A DNA stretch of 64,000 nt, taken from contig OZ020599.1 of the NCBI GenBank assembly GCA_963971535.1, forward strand, positions 95,766,472-95,830,471, written 5' to 3'. The notes under the pieces are model-generated. The model did no database searches, had not been told where the DNA came from, and worked only from the letters and a program-made list of their open reading frames with translations. Origin of the DNA: Notolepis coatsorum. Its lineage: Eukaryota; Chordata; Actinopteri; Aulopiformes; Paralepididae. Numbering within the stretch: the first letter of the stretch is position 1; each line of letters starts with the position of its first letter. The position numbers were made by a program, and so were the translations under genes. Shown here one piece after another: positions 13,957 to 24,240 of this stretch.

Positions 13957-14328
13957 TCAACAGGAGAAATGCCAGGAGAGTGGTCTGAGAGTGGTCTGCA
14001 CGGCCCTCCAAAACCTGCTCCTCATCAGCTCCATGGAACCAGGGGTACGAGCGACACCACCAGCAGCAGCAGCGGTACCAAGAGCATCCCCCAGGCCCGG
14101 TGGAGACAGCGCCAGAGGGGCTCCCTGGTGTCTCTGAAGGAAAGAGGCCTCCAGAACCTCTCCAGGTCTACGGGCTCCTTCAGCATCTACTGTAGACGAG
14201 GGGAAGGACTCGACTCCTGGATGGGGTTTGTTGGCATCTGCTGGGTGGGCCGGAGCCTCCTCAATCAGCACTGCAGAGCGGTTTGGACGGCCTCGGTCAG
14301 CACTGGAGAGCGGTTTGGGCGGCCTCAG
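13957..14328. other. Unassigned G/C-rich stretch with a 34-bp tandem repeat
   Basis: Open frames of about 100 codons exist on both strands but none matches a family I recognise. At 14262-14362 a unit containing CAGCACTGCAGAGCGGTTTGG is repeated three times. Confidence 0.45.
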
Positions 14329-14998
14329 TCAGCACTGCAGAGCGGTTTGGGTCGGCTCCAGGCGAGAATGTGATGTAGCGTCCACATCCTGCAGCCACAA
14401 GCCAGCCGCAGACCGGGGCGGTCGTCGTGACGAGGGGTCTGATTGGACGTTGAAAGTGAGAACTGGGGTCTTGTGAGAACCGAGAATGTTCGCCAGAAAT
14501 CTCAAGTTGGCTTCAATGTCGGGAGATCTGGCTCCCCCAAAACATTTAATCTCGGCTGGCTTGTCTAGCTTAATATGCCGGGTGATGGAGTTGGCAATCA
14601 CTAGGACAGGTCTTCGGAAGGTCTGTGCAGACCATCACGGCCTGGGACTGGAACCCGCATCAAGTGGCGCATACCGATTTGTATGTGTAAAATCAGGTTG
14701 CGGAGCGGGTGTCGAGGCCAAGACCAAACGGGTACACAGCCGCTCCGTAGCGGGCACAAAGGCTGCGTCCTGAGCACTATGACTGGGACTCTCCAGTCTA
14801 GAAGACCTCGCTTGAGGCTCCTCAGAAGAGCCTGAAATGCCTGTGACTTTTAAAGCTGGCTGTTTTCCTGACACAAGTTCACGGACACGACTCTCTAGCA
14901 GAGTTAACCTTTCTAGCAGAGAGGCACAGAGAGAACAGGAAGACATGCTTACCCAGGTGGAGGTGGTAAACATAATGGAAAAAGGGCTAAGGACCAAG
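14329..14998 (-). pseudogene. LINE ORF1 relic with esterase-like domain
   Basis: Two overlapping minus-strand frames (14998-14635 and 14601-14329) together resemble an L2/CR1-type ORF1. The first has a Cys-rich, heptad-like segment (SCSLCASLLERLTLLESRVREL) and then a low-complexity linker to NRYAPLDAG. The second has IANSITRHIKLDKPAEIKCFGGA, which corresponds to the 'vlGdSitR...CfPGA' start of the SGNH-esterase domain in fish LINE ORF1 proteins, followed by SPDIEANLRFL. The catalytic GDS is decayed to ANS. A frameshift separates the two parts. The protein would bind LINE RNA. Confidence 0.62.
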
Positions 14999-15269
14999 CT
15001 ATACTAGGTTATAGACTGCTATAGGCTACATTTATGAAGCCAATCGAAAGTTTAGCTAAATACGTAGCTAAAACCAGTAGGTCGGGCTAGCCGGGTAAGC
15101 CTGGAAGCTAACGGACTTGGAGATAGTTCGCTTAGGGTGACCAAACGTCCTCTTTTGCCCGGACATGTCCTCTTTTCACGCCCTGTCCGGGGCGTCCGGG
15201 GGGGGGGGGGGGGTTATAAATTCATGAAAATGTCCAGGTGTAATTGTTTTTCACGGGACAAATATGCAT

Positions 15270-15464
15270 GTTCTGTATCGTTAGTGGCTTAGCTTGGCAT
15301 CGCTACTGCACTATCTCGCGTACGTGCACGCGTACTGAATAAACCACAAATGTACCTCTAATACCAGTATTAGTCTGACCACACCCCTCATCAGCTTACC
15401 TTCATAAGCAGGTGTGTGGTCACCTGCTCTCCTCCTTCTCGCTTTCACCACAAGGAAGAGGTGC
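15270..15464 (+). repeat. DIRS copy A, left inverted terminal repeat
   Basis: Begins GTTCTGTATCGTTAGTGG (unique tip, 15270-15291), then GCTTGGCATCGCTACTGCAC. From there to about 15464 it is the near-perfect complement of 20372-20540 (for example TCTGACCACACCCCTCATCA). Confidence 0.85.
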
Positions 15465-18400
15465 CTCGGTAGATCCCCACACTTGACACCATGATGGAAG
15501 AAATTGGATTAGGAACAGCTTGGGAAACAAGGATACGTTGACATCATATCTTTATTTTCTCTCTCACTATTTTCGAGAAAATACGGCGATATTGTCTTCG
15601 TACTGGAGTGTCTAGAAGATGATGATCATTCTACAAACCCTCCACCGGTTTTCGTATTGGGAGCACGCCGCTGCATGCTTCTCAACTGCAGTTCCTTGCT
15701 GTGTTTGTTGGGGTGAAACCTGTCAGGCCACAGCTGAACTGTCGGACATGCCGCTGTTGTGAGGAGCGGTGCGTTCCAGGTTGGGTGAGTAGTGTTTGCT
15801 GGCGGGCTCCACTTGTCTGTTAGTGCTATGGGGGCTACTTGACAAAGTTTATGGAAACCGGCCCCAGGCTAGGGTCCTTTGTTTAGCCGTCTAGGCGACA
15901 GAAGGCCTTGGTCTGGCGACCATTATAGTTTTAACTAGTGGGCCGCGACCATTGACACTGGTGATCCCTGTGTGTTCTGGACGAGTGGATTCTCTCTGTC
16001 ACCGTGTTAAGACCCCATCTTTCATATCCAAATGAGAGTATTCCTTCACGAGGGGATATGTGCATGTAATGTGCGATAGCGGCAGATTCATGTTCAAAGT
16101 CAGCTATACAGGCCAGTTGGTACTGTGCTGATTCCGCCGGACGTGGTAATGTCACCGTTGTGAAGCGGTGTTGACGTCTTGTTTTCTCTTTTCTCTTAAA
16201 AAGTGAGGAGGGTTCAGAACGGCGGCCTGTCTGGGTGAGTGTTATGTCATTGTTTACATGTTCATAGTTTACGGTTAGCCGGTCGGTGGCCTGGCGCGGG
16301 GTAGCTTGGCTTCTCGCGCGCCGCCGGGAGCTCGCTCCTGATCGCGTGCGTCGTTAGATCGGCGTCTCGCGAGCGGAAGCAATAGCACCCGAACGGTTGG
16401 AGCAGCCGTTAGCTTGATGCTATTCTGTTGAACGTGCTTTGATTTTAACATGTTTTACACTCTTGACCACGACGTCATCCTTGACAGGGGATGTTCGTCG
16501 ACCCTGCCTGAGCCTAGACGGGGATTGCGTCAACAAAGAGGACTGTAGCGACTGGTGGAGCGGCGACGCTGCCCGGATCGAACAACACAGGACGGCTGTG
16601 TTCTACTACGGTGTCTTGTGACTGCACTTCGCTGATCTGCGTTCCGGGTAGGTACGGGGTTGGCCAGACCTCATAACACGTCTTCTGGTTTTACCTTGCT
16701 AAATGTATTGTGAATAACGGTGTTTTTTCCCAAAACGTGTGTTGTTGCAATGCATTTGGGATACGTTGCGGGTTGTGTGTGAGCTGTTTTTGTCACTAGC
16801 AGTTAGCTTCTCCGTGCAGATCGTGATGTATTGATCTGGTTGTTGTGTGAGAAACATCATGGTGTTTATGTGTACCGTGTACTCACTACTAAGGCAACTA
16901 ACCTATGAAGCTATGCTTGGTGACGAGTGAGTAAAAGAATGTTCTTTCTCAGACTGTAATGACAATGAACAGTGAGTTCACACATTAACAGGTTTTCCTG
17001 TTTTAACTGGCCGTATTGAGGGTAAAATAGGAGGATTGTGTTTCCCCCCCCGGTTCCCTGGGGACTTTATCACCTCCTATCAGACATGTTGTGCATTAAT
17101 TGTGTCTTTTGTGTGGTAGGGATACGATGTAACTCTCAGCTTGATTGCTGAGGTTGTGCTAAATCTGCTGGAGAAACTTATTTCCTAAAGGGAAATTGGT
17201 TTGGTTGCTGTCATGTGTGCTTAGCAAGGCCTGTGGTCGATACTAATCAAGAATGATGTATTCTCTCATTGTGAAAAAAAACGGCGTTCCTCTGTTGAGT
17301 GTTTTTGCCATTTTTTGTAGGTGATGATGGGTTGTGTGTGTCATGTGACCTACAACTGGGTTGTACTGGCCACAGAAGCACATGTGTATGTTGGACCGGG
17401 GTTCTTAGAGCCCTCTCTATTCTGTGTTTTTCCTTAGTAAAAATCAGATAGCAGGTTAGCTCGTGCGCTGTGTGGAGCTGTGAAACGCTTCATAGAGCTG
17501 ACTATGACTGTGTCATATTCTCTTTTTGTCGTTACGTCGTATCATGGGTGTGGGGTCGTAAAGGGGTGAACTGGTAACCTTTCCTCTCCCCATTGTTCTG
17601 TCGGTCAGGGGTACACCCCCTGTCCTTCAAGGTTCCCGTCACGTGGCGGTTCGGCACGTTACGGGGGGGGGGGGGGGGGGGGGAGGGAGTTCCTGGTCCC
17701 ACGGCCTGGTATATTGGGCGTGTGCACCGCAGGAATTCCCCCGCCATAGAGTACGTCACCGTGCGCGTCTCTGTTGGTAGGACTTCCGTGTGCTGTTCAG
17801 GTCCATGTGATGGATCTGTTTTCAGGGGGGGTGGTCAGGGCTCCTCCTCACCAAGCGCCTACTCAGGCCTTCTGTGAGTTCGGACTCCTTCTTCCATGTG
17901 AGGAAGCCTCCATCAGAGTACAGAGCCTTCCTCCTCAGATTGTCAAAGTGAGTGGACCCTCTAGAAGGGTCCTTTTCTATTGTATGTATATTCGATTCAA
18001 TTCGTTTATTGAGTGTGTATGGGTTCGGTGCCTCTTCCCCGGAGGCCCTAAAACCAGTTTTTTACATGGCTCAAGGTGCAATATATTCTTTTCAATCTGT
18101 ACAGCTCGCGTGGGAAGTCTCTCTGGGGATCCCCGTCTCTTTCCTATGGGAGGGTGGTGGGATGTAAAAATGTGAAAAAATTTTACCCCGGCTGTGTAGA
18201 CTGGGATACATACTGTTGATGCTTCCTTCTTTCTATTCCAGAAGTGTTGGAGTTAGGGAGTGTCACACCCCTCTTGTCGTTCCCCTGGGCGCCTTGGGGA
18301 TTCAATGACAGGTCTAAATAGCCTGTTCATTGATGGGGGTGTGTCCCGACGCACGTATAGTGCTAGCTCGCTGTAAACAGGCGATTGACTGGCACGCCTT

Positions 18401-18882
18401 GGTTGCTTGTGGTTGAAACAGCGTTTTTATAAAGCAACTGAGATGGGGGTTTTTCCTCTTCCGGCGACCACATCCCATGACCTGGGTGGGTTGTCGACGG
18501 ATTCTCGTTCATGTCTGGGGGATGATGACGGGATGGATCTGAACATATGTAGTGGGGTCTCACGCCCTTGGGGTGGGCCACCAGGCGCGGTTCGTCCGAA
18601 CGTCTGGGTGGCGCCTTCTTTTCATGTTAAGATCAACACGCATATCTGCCCTTCTCCTGGAGTAGGCATGTCGGCGTGGTTAGGGCACGGGACTGGTTCT
18701 GGTCACGCTGGTCCAGATCAGTTGAACCCGTTGTCCGCCGGGGATGCAGATCTGCTGTTCTGGTACCCTGAGGGACTTGGGCTTTTTTCAGGGGGAAAAA
18801 TGCCAGGTCGGTCTGGGTGTCACAGGGTTAAGCGCTATGGAGACCCTGGTTGGGTATGTTTTTACTCAGCACTGTCGTCATG
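15465..18882. other. DIRS copy A interior, no recognisable ORF
   Basis: I find no RT, RNase H, tyrosine recombinase or gag-like motif in any frame. From about 15830 onward it aligns with copy B from 24960. Runs of G (17664-17682) and GTGAGT-type splice-donor-like sites (for example near 16220 and 15785) are present. Short open frames shared with copy B (for example around 17690-17870) reflect recent common descent and are not bounded by conserved starts and stops. Confidence 0.6.
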
Positions 18883-19002
18883 GCTTACAGCCATGCCATT
18901 CTGTACGCGCTCGATCTCGTCGGATCTCGGCCGCTACACAGGTTGGTCCTGGTTAGTACTTGGTTGGGAGACCGCCGGGGAATACCAGGTACGGTGTGCT
19001 TA
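18883..19002 (+). pseudogene. 5S rRNA-like segment in DIRS copy A
   Basis: 120 nt, the full length of a vertebrate 5S gene, follow the 5S order. They run GCTTACAGCCATGCC at the 5' end, CTCGATCTCGTCGGATCTCGG in the middle, then GGTTAGTACTTGG, TTGGGAGACCGCC and GGAATACCAGGTAC, ending GTGCTTA. The box A region (normally AAGCTAAGCAGGG) is changed to CGCTACACAGG, and no T-run terminator follows directly. The same segment occurs at the same place in copy B, so it was part of the ancestral element. A Pol III role is possible but unproven. Confidence 0.88.
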
Positions 19003-19660
19003 GGGGCTGGTTCTCCATTATTTTTCGCTCCTCTCTCACGCATGGCGAAGAGGGGCCTGTGGGGGTGGTTTTTTGACCTCCTCTGGTGACCCTGTGCTTC
19101 CCGTACCGCCAGGCCCGGTCCGAAGTGATGTTTGCGACCCGTAGGCCTGGGTTAACCCTTTTTGGAAACTGAAACACTTGTACTGCGGTATAGCCGGTGT
19201 ATACCCGCAGGTGTGTTTTGGAGTTTTTTCTTGAGGGGTTATAGGAACAACCACCGCATTGGGTAACACCGAGGTGGTTGATTCCCTGGTGTGTTGGAGC
19301 AGTGTCAACTCCCGGGTTCACCGTTTGAGGGTGCCCCTGCACGTTCATGACGTCTGCCAATCGTGTCAGCCTTCTCTGCCTCGACCCCTCTGGGTGGGGG
19401 TTGTTAAATGGAGGCTTGGTCATGCAACACCGCCAGCTTACGCTCCTTCCGCCGGGGCGGCTGTGTTCAGCTGTCCCCTCTGGCGCCTGTCTCGTCCGCA
19501 GTCTCCAGGCTAGGGTTAACAGCCTGTTGCCTGGTTTTTCCCCGGTGCGCTGCCTGCTTCCGTTGGTTAACCTTTTTGTGTGCTTACGGCCATGCTGACT
19601 GCCTATTCTGCAGGGTCAGTGTGCCAGGCGGTGTGCTATTGGGGGGACGGGGCCCGCTCG

Positions 19661-19767
19661 GCTTACGGCCATACCGACCTGAACACGCCCGATCTCGTCC
19701 GATCTCGGAAGCTGGGCAGGTTCTGGCCTGGTTGGTTCCGCCTGGGAATACCAGGTGCAGTAACTGA
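19661..19767 (+). pseudogene. Second, internally deleted 5S rRNA-like insert (copy A only)
   Basis: About 106 nt read GCTTACGGCCATACC ... CACGCCCGATCTCGTCCGAT ... GGAAGCTGGGCAGG, then jump to GGTTGGTTCCGCCTGGGAATACC and end GTGCAGTAACT. It is closer to genuine 5S in its first half than the segment at 18883. It lacks about 12 nt in the box C region. Copy B reads straight through this point (GCTCGGCTGAGGGGCC at about 28976), so this is an insertion in A or an exact loss in B. Confidence 0.85.
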
Positions 19768-20252
19768 GGGGCCTTTGTCCGAATACGCTGGCGATGTGGG
19801 GGGCGGGGCACTACGTGCCCACCTGGTGGGGTCTTGATGCTGGCATCATGGACTTCTCCGGGCCCCCATTCTAGGGAGTCCAGTCCTTTTGGTGGGTCTG
19901 GGTCTTCCTTCGTGCTCCGCTGCTACGGCCTTGCCACGGGGTTGGGTTTGCCCTTGACCCCGTGATTCTGGGGGCAGTAACGAGGTTGTTCCTCCGTTCG
20001 TTCCCGGGTGGCATGCGGGTTGTGCGTGTGTGTAGTCGTGGGGTCGAGCCACGGTCTGCTCACCCTGTGCGTTGAGTTGCTTGAGTGCCTCTTCGCACGG
20101 TCGGGTCCGTCGCCCTCCCGTGACGTCCCTAATAGGGGGGCTACCCTCCATTAGGGGGGGTCGGGGGGGCTCGGCCCTCCCTGTTCTGATGGTTTTGGGG
20201 GGCTGTCAGCGGGGTGTATTTGTCAGCCAAGTGGCTCCGCTTGGCCTCCCTT

Positions 20253-20349
20253 GTGCAGTAGCGATGCCAAGCTAAGCCACTAACGATACAGAACGTTAGG
20301 TTATGACTATAACCAAGTTCTGTTAGTTAGGGGCGATGCTTGGCATCGG
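20253..20349 (+). repeat. DIRS copy A, internal complementary region
   Basis: 20253-20293 is the exact complement of the left tip 15271-15311. 20292-20349 is the exact complement of the right tip. The two meet at CAGAACGTTAGG, which is what the complement of a head-to-tail circle junction would give if left and right ends share GTT. An imperfect hairpin (arms 20231-20245 and 20266-20280, 12 of 15 paired) overlaps its start. Confidence 0.85.
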
Positions 20350-20371
20350 ACGGCCGCTGCAGCCCTTGTCC

Positions 20372-20586
20372 TCACCTTGTGGTGAAAGCTTGGGAAGGAG
20401 GAGAGCAGGTGACCACACACCTGCTTATGAAGGTAAGCTGATGAGGGGTGTGGTCAGACTAATACTGGTATTAGAGGTACATTTGTGGTTTATTCAGTAC
20501 GCGTGCACGTACGCGAGATAGTGCAGTAGCGATGCCAAGCATCGCCCCTAACTAACAGAACTTGGTTATAGTCATAACCTAACGTT
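20372..20586 (-). repeat. DIRS copy A, right inverted terminal repeat
   Basis: Complementary to the left repeat up to 20540. It then has its own 46-bp tip ending CATAACCTAACGTT. A perfect 6-bp hairpin, GCGATG-CCAAG-CATCGC, marks the change from shared to unique sequence (20529-20545). Confidence 0.85.
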
Positions 20587-20749
20587 AACCATTGACTGGC
20601 ACGTTGCATTGAATACTACGGTACTCTGTTGCGTGTGACATATTCCCAGAGAAGACTGCTTTCAGTGCTTTGTCGGCAGCTCTACTACGCTCACACACAA
20701 ACAGAGGAGGAAGCGGACAGATCCGACCAGCATTGATTATATAGCGAAA

Positions 20750-20842
20750 ATGTACATTACAGATGAACTGCAGAGAAAATTCCCAATTTACTGTCCCGGT
20801 CGAGACAAATGGGAGGCGGAGTGCAACGCGTGCAAAGCTTGA
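20750..20842 (+). pseudogene. BED-like zinc finger fragment of a hAT transposase
   Basis: A short frame encodes 30 residues, MYITDELQRKFPIYCPGRDK then WEAECNACKA, before a stop. 'LQ-kFP----gr----A-C--C' is the start of the BED-type zinc finger found at the N-terminus of many hAT transposases (the C-x2-C pair is present, the later His pair is not). It lies inside the hAT element 15133-21629, consistent with a non-autonomous derivative. Confidence 0.55.
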
Positions 20843-21600
20843 CCATATGTTTCTTTGTCTAATAAAGGTGCCAGATACAGAGAATGGACACAGAAAAACA
20901 TTTAAAATAAAGCTGTGCGAGGCGAGAGTTTGATGGCAAAGTTGACTGATTGATTGAAGTATGCAGCTATACAGAGAGAGAAAGAAAATAATTGTACACA
21001 ATTTTGATGCCTCAAAATTATGTTTTGGTTTTATTTATGATGATATAAGATGCTTATGATACAATCATTCTAAGGATTACATGTGTAATACATTTGTTTT
21101 GTACACTAATTGCAAGTTATGCAAATGTAAACAAATCCGAAACTGCATAGTGCACTTTATTATTAGATACTTTATTAATTCATTATCTTTGTGAGGTTAC
21201 TGTTTTATCATTTACATTACATTGAAAAGATACAAAGATATATTTTAAAGCTGGATTTTCTAATACAGAAGAGGTATTATTTAGAACATTAATTCATATA
21301 TTTTTTGTTATTTATTTTGTCCAGTAAGACTTGAAAGGAGATATTATTTTGTTATAGGTTGATTTTTAAGTAATTTTCTTGAGATTTGTCAGATAGATTA
21401 CTTTAGGCATAATAAAGCATGTTGAGTAACTTTGGTTATAGAGATATATTCTTTTGTTATATAAAATAATATAAATAATAATTTTCTATCCATACAGAGG
21501 AGGCATAGGCCTACTTTAAATATATAAAAATTATAAGGCATCTTTGAGTACATTTTGAGTACCCTTTAAGTATCTTGAGGCTGGGGGCAGAGTGTCCTCT
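20843..21600. other. AT-rich remainder of the hAT element
   Basis: AT-rich DNA without recognised genes, ending in the hAT terminal repeat. Confidence 0.5.
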
Positions 21601-21776
21601 TTTTTGGAAATCATAATATGTTCACCCTAAGTTAGCCGACAAGTTAACAAGGCAAGACCACCAAATACAATAGAATGGCCTATTGGAGGAGGGGAAGTAA
21701 GAGGCAAGAGAGGCAAAGAATGAGGCCAAACTAACTGAATTTATAGACTACTGTAGGCTACAGTGAGTTTATGGAA

Positions 21777-22406
21777 CGCACTAGCCGGAATAAGGAACGC
21801 ACTAGCCGGAATAAGGAACGCACTAGCCGGAATAAGGAACGCACTAGCCGGAATAAGGAACGCACTAGCCGGAATAAGGAACGCACTAGCCGGAATAAGG
21901 AATGCACTAGCCGGAATAAGGAACGCACTAGCCGGAATAAGGAACGCACTAGCCAGAATAAGGAACGCACTAGCCGGAATAAGGAACGCACTAGCCGGAA
22001 TAAGGAATGCACTAGCCGGAATAAGGAATGCACTAGCCGGAATAAGGAACGCACTAGCCGGAATAAGGAACGCACTAGCCGGAATAAGGAATGCACTAGC
22101 CGGAATAAGGAACGCACTAGCCGGAATAAGGAACGCACTAGCCGGAATAAGGAATGCACTAGCCGGAATAAGGAACGCACTAGCCGTAATAAGGAACGCA
22201 CTAGCCGGAATAAGGAACGCACTAGCCGGAATAAGGAATGCACTAGCCGGAATAAGGAATGTACTAGCCGGAATAAGGAACGCACTAGCCGGAATAAGGA
22301 ACGCACTAGCCGGAATAAGGAATGCACTAGCCGGAATAAGGAATGCACTAGCCGGAATAAGGAATGCACTAGCCGGAATAAGGAACGCACTAGCCGGAAT
22401 AAGCCT
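21777..22406. repeat. 21-bp minisatellite, 30 copies
   Basis: Thirty head-to-tail copies of AACGCACTAGCCGGAATAAGG. Because 21 is a multiple of three and the unit lacks stops in several frames, three long frames stay open (heptads such as RTSRNKE). Most variation is one C-to-T change at the CpG of AACGCAC (11 of 30 units read AATGCAC or similar), with rare changes elsewhere. Confidence 0.98.
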
Positions 22407-23050
22407 CTGCTAGCGCGCCGGCAGGGTAACCGGCAGACCTGACAGAAGGGTAGTTGAGATTAAGAAGAGGAAGCAGGTTACAAATCAGTGGACTACGGCA
22501 GCCGGGAAAAGCCTCTGTGCTAGCGTGTCGGGAAGCTAACCGACAAGCTAACCGACAGGCTAACAATTGCAAATTTAGAAAAAGAGCAAATCTATCTGGT
22601 AAATATGTAACCCACAGAGCAAACCTGACTAACGGAAGGGTAGTTGAGATGAAAATGTAGGTTGTACCGTAGATTCCGTCGTGTTGTGGATGTGTAGAGC
22701 CGTCCAAAACACATCCGTCCTAACACCACAAGGACCCAGGGAGGGTTCCCTAAACTGTTCTTAGCGCGATGGATCTCAATGACTTAAGAGATCTTGTTTG
22801 CTTGTTTACAACTTTGGTCTTTTCTGGCAGCGAGAGGTTATTTGGTTAAACGGAACAGGAGTGTTAAACCAAAATGGAGCCAAGACTTTTTTGGACCACG
22901 CTGACCATGTATTACATCGCCCCTCGCGACAATGGTGAACTCCTGGTAATTAGCTGACTGTCTGCCATACCAGTAGCCTTATTTCATCCGTTCAAGGGCT
23001 GTCTATACAATGGAACATCACAGCACTCGCCAGCACTCGCCCCCCTTCTC
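22407..23050. other. Unassigned stretch, possible LINE 5' region
   Basis: Contains repeated GCTAACCGACAAG-like motifs (about 22530-22565) and no recognised gene. Similar GCTAACGGACTTGG sequence lies at 15108 on the other side of the hAT insertion, so both may belong to the 5' part of the LINE whose ORF1 is at 14329-14998. Confidence 0.35.
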
Positions 23051-23054
23051 TCCC

Positions 23055-23205
23055 CTCTCCTCAAGGTCTGTCTGCTCCTGTAGCGCCTGCCCTCCCCCTC
23101 CTCAAGGTCTGTTTACTCCCACAGCGCCCGCCCTCTCCCCACCTCCTCAAGGTTTGTCTGCTCTTGCAAGCCCCCCACCCATCCATCCCTCAAGGCCTAA
23201 AAGGC
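23055..23205. repeat. Pyrimidine-rich tandem repeat, about 45 bp, three to four copies
   Basis: Units contain CCTCCTCAAGGTCTGT followed by CTCC and a CAGCGCC-like stretch, at about 23068, 23098 and 23143, with a partial copy at about 23190. Confidence 0.75.
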
Positions 23206-23219
23206 GAGGCACATGCCCC

Positions 23220-23892
23220 TAGGTTGGGAGTCTCATGGCCAGTACAGAGAGACTCAGAAGGAGCTTTTATCCCCAGGCCATCAGGATGCTTAATGACTCC
23301 ATGTAACAACCCATCATCTACACTCATTGCACACACATCCACATGCACACGCTCACTTTTAAACAAACACTCACCTTAACACTCACTTTAGACACTTTAA
23401 CACTACATTATATTTATCTATTATTAAAGAGATTTGCACTGCATTCATACCTCATTTGCAATTGCACCTTACCTCAAAGTGTTGCACCTCATTTTATGCA
23501 TTGTTTACTAATTTTTACTACTTTAGATTCTAACCCTAACTAACCTTATTGTCATGCCTAATATACTATCCTACACTATAGCACTCAACACTTTGATTAA
23601 CATTGTTACTCAGCTGATAAATGTGTGCCCTTCCTGATGACTTGTCGTACAGAACTTGTAAGTCGCTTTGGATAAAAGCGTCAGCTAAATTACAAAATGT
23701 AAATGTTTATTGTATATTCCTCTTTACTTACTTTTTTCTTTTTTTTAAACTTACTTTTGACTTACTTTCTTACTTTTCTTCTACTTTTACTGTATGAAGC
23801 ACACTCTCAGGGGCTCATACAAAACCAAGCATTTCACCGTAAAGTACGTATATTTTATTATGATATTTAATAAACAAACTTGAAACTTGGGT
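23220..23892 (+). mobile_element. L2-like LINE 3' end with inserted SINE tail
   Basis: Starts in the C-terminal ORF2 region (GAGAGACTCAGAAGGAGCTT, as at 4138-4158) and continues through a 3' UTR alignable to 4194-4650. It ends AATAAACAAACTTGAAACTTG. At 23573-23705 a SINE 3' part is inserted (GTAAGTCGCTTTGGATAAAA, then AAATGTAAATG), matching 49830-49970. Confidence 0.8.
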
Positions 23893-23919
23893 TGTGCCGA
23901 TGGGTGATGACGTCTGGGA

Positions 23920-24240
23920 TTGCCAATCCTCCCATTAGGTCACATCATCAATCAGTACAATGTATTTCATAGTTATGCAGATAACACCCAATTATACATC
24001 TCTGTTAAGCCACTGGGGCCTGACTCAGATGGCCTAAGCTCTCTGACTGCCTGCTTGGCTGATATATATAAATGGATGAGCAACAACTTCCTAAAGCTAA
24101 ATGAGGATAAAACAGAGATACGTTTACTTTGCATGTATTGCCAATGCCTTTGTCAACATCATGTTGATTTCTTTGGGGGTCGTTTGAGCCCAAACAACCG
24201 AATGGCACTTAAGGAGACTTGTGCAAAAATGTATATTAAT
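23920..24240 (+). pseudogene. LINE reverse transcriptase relic
   Basis: PLGHIINQYNVFHSYADNTQ, then LYISVKP and WMSNNFLKLNEDKTEI, match the RT palm block of fish LINEs ('LPLG-ii--h-i-fh-YADDTQLY'). The catalytic YADD has become YADN. The frame is lost after about 24130. It lies directly behind an L2 tail but belongs to a different LINE clade. Confidence 0.72.

Larger units (their letters stand above)
15270..20586 (+). mobile_element. DIRS-like retrotransposon, copy A (non-autonomous, complete ends)
   Basis: The ends are inverted terminal repeats with different outer tips. The left repeat is 15270-15464 and the right about 20372-20586; both share GCTTGGCATCGCTACTGCAC at their inner border. Just inside the right repeat, 20253-20349 is an internal complementary region: the complement of the left tip followed by the complement of the right tip, fused around GTT/AAC. 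This arrangement is the hallmark of DIRS elements, which replicate through a circle and insert by tyrosine recombinase without target duplication; none is seen (flanks GCAT and AACC around GTT). No RT, RNase H or recombinase motif is readable in the 4.8-kb interior, so the copy must depend on a partner. The interior carries a 5S rRNA-like segment. Confidence 0.8.
15133..21629 (+). mobile_element. hAT-type element hosting DIRS copy A
   Basis: The left end TAGGGTGACCAAACGTCCTC and right end (reverse complement TAGGGTGAACATA, with CCTCTTTT nearby) are terminal inverted repeats. Candidate 8-bp target copies flank them: AGTTCGCT at 15125-15132 and AGTTAGCC at 21630-21637 (6 of 8 identical). Without the 5.3-kb DIRS insertion (15270-20586) the element is about 1.2 kb. 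A BED-like coding fragment at 20750-20842 supports a hAT origin. A poly-G run lies at 15199-15213. Confidence 0.68.

Noticed and set aside
14635-14998. Independent host gene on the minus strand
   Set aside because: The continuation (SITRHIKLDKPAEIKCFGGA) matches a LINE ORF1 esterase region and is frameshifted; treated as a LINE relic.
17774-18175. 133-codon frame inside DIRS copy A as a candidate gag or RT
   Set aside because: No RT, RNase H, recombinase or zinc-knuckle motif; start and stop are not conserved in copy B.
18883-19002. Functional 5S rRNA gene
   Set aside because: The box A region is altered, no T-run follows, and the same altered form occurs in copy B inside a transposon; kept as 5S-like.
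21758-22442. Three overlapping long frames (heptad repeats) over the 21-bp array
   Set aside because: A stop-free unit whose length is a multiple of three keeps several frames open by chance; nothing outside the repeat supports a gene.
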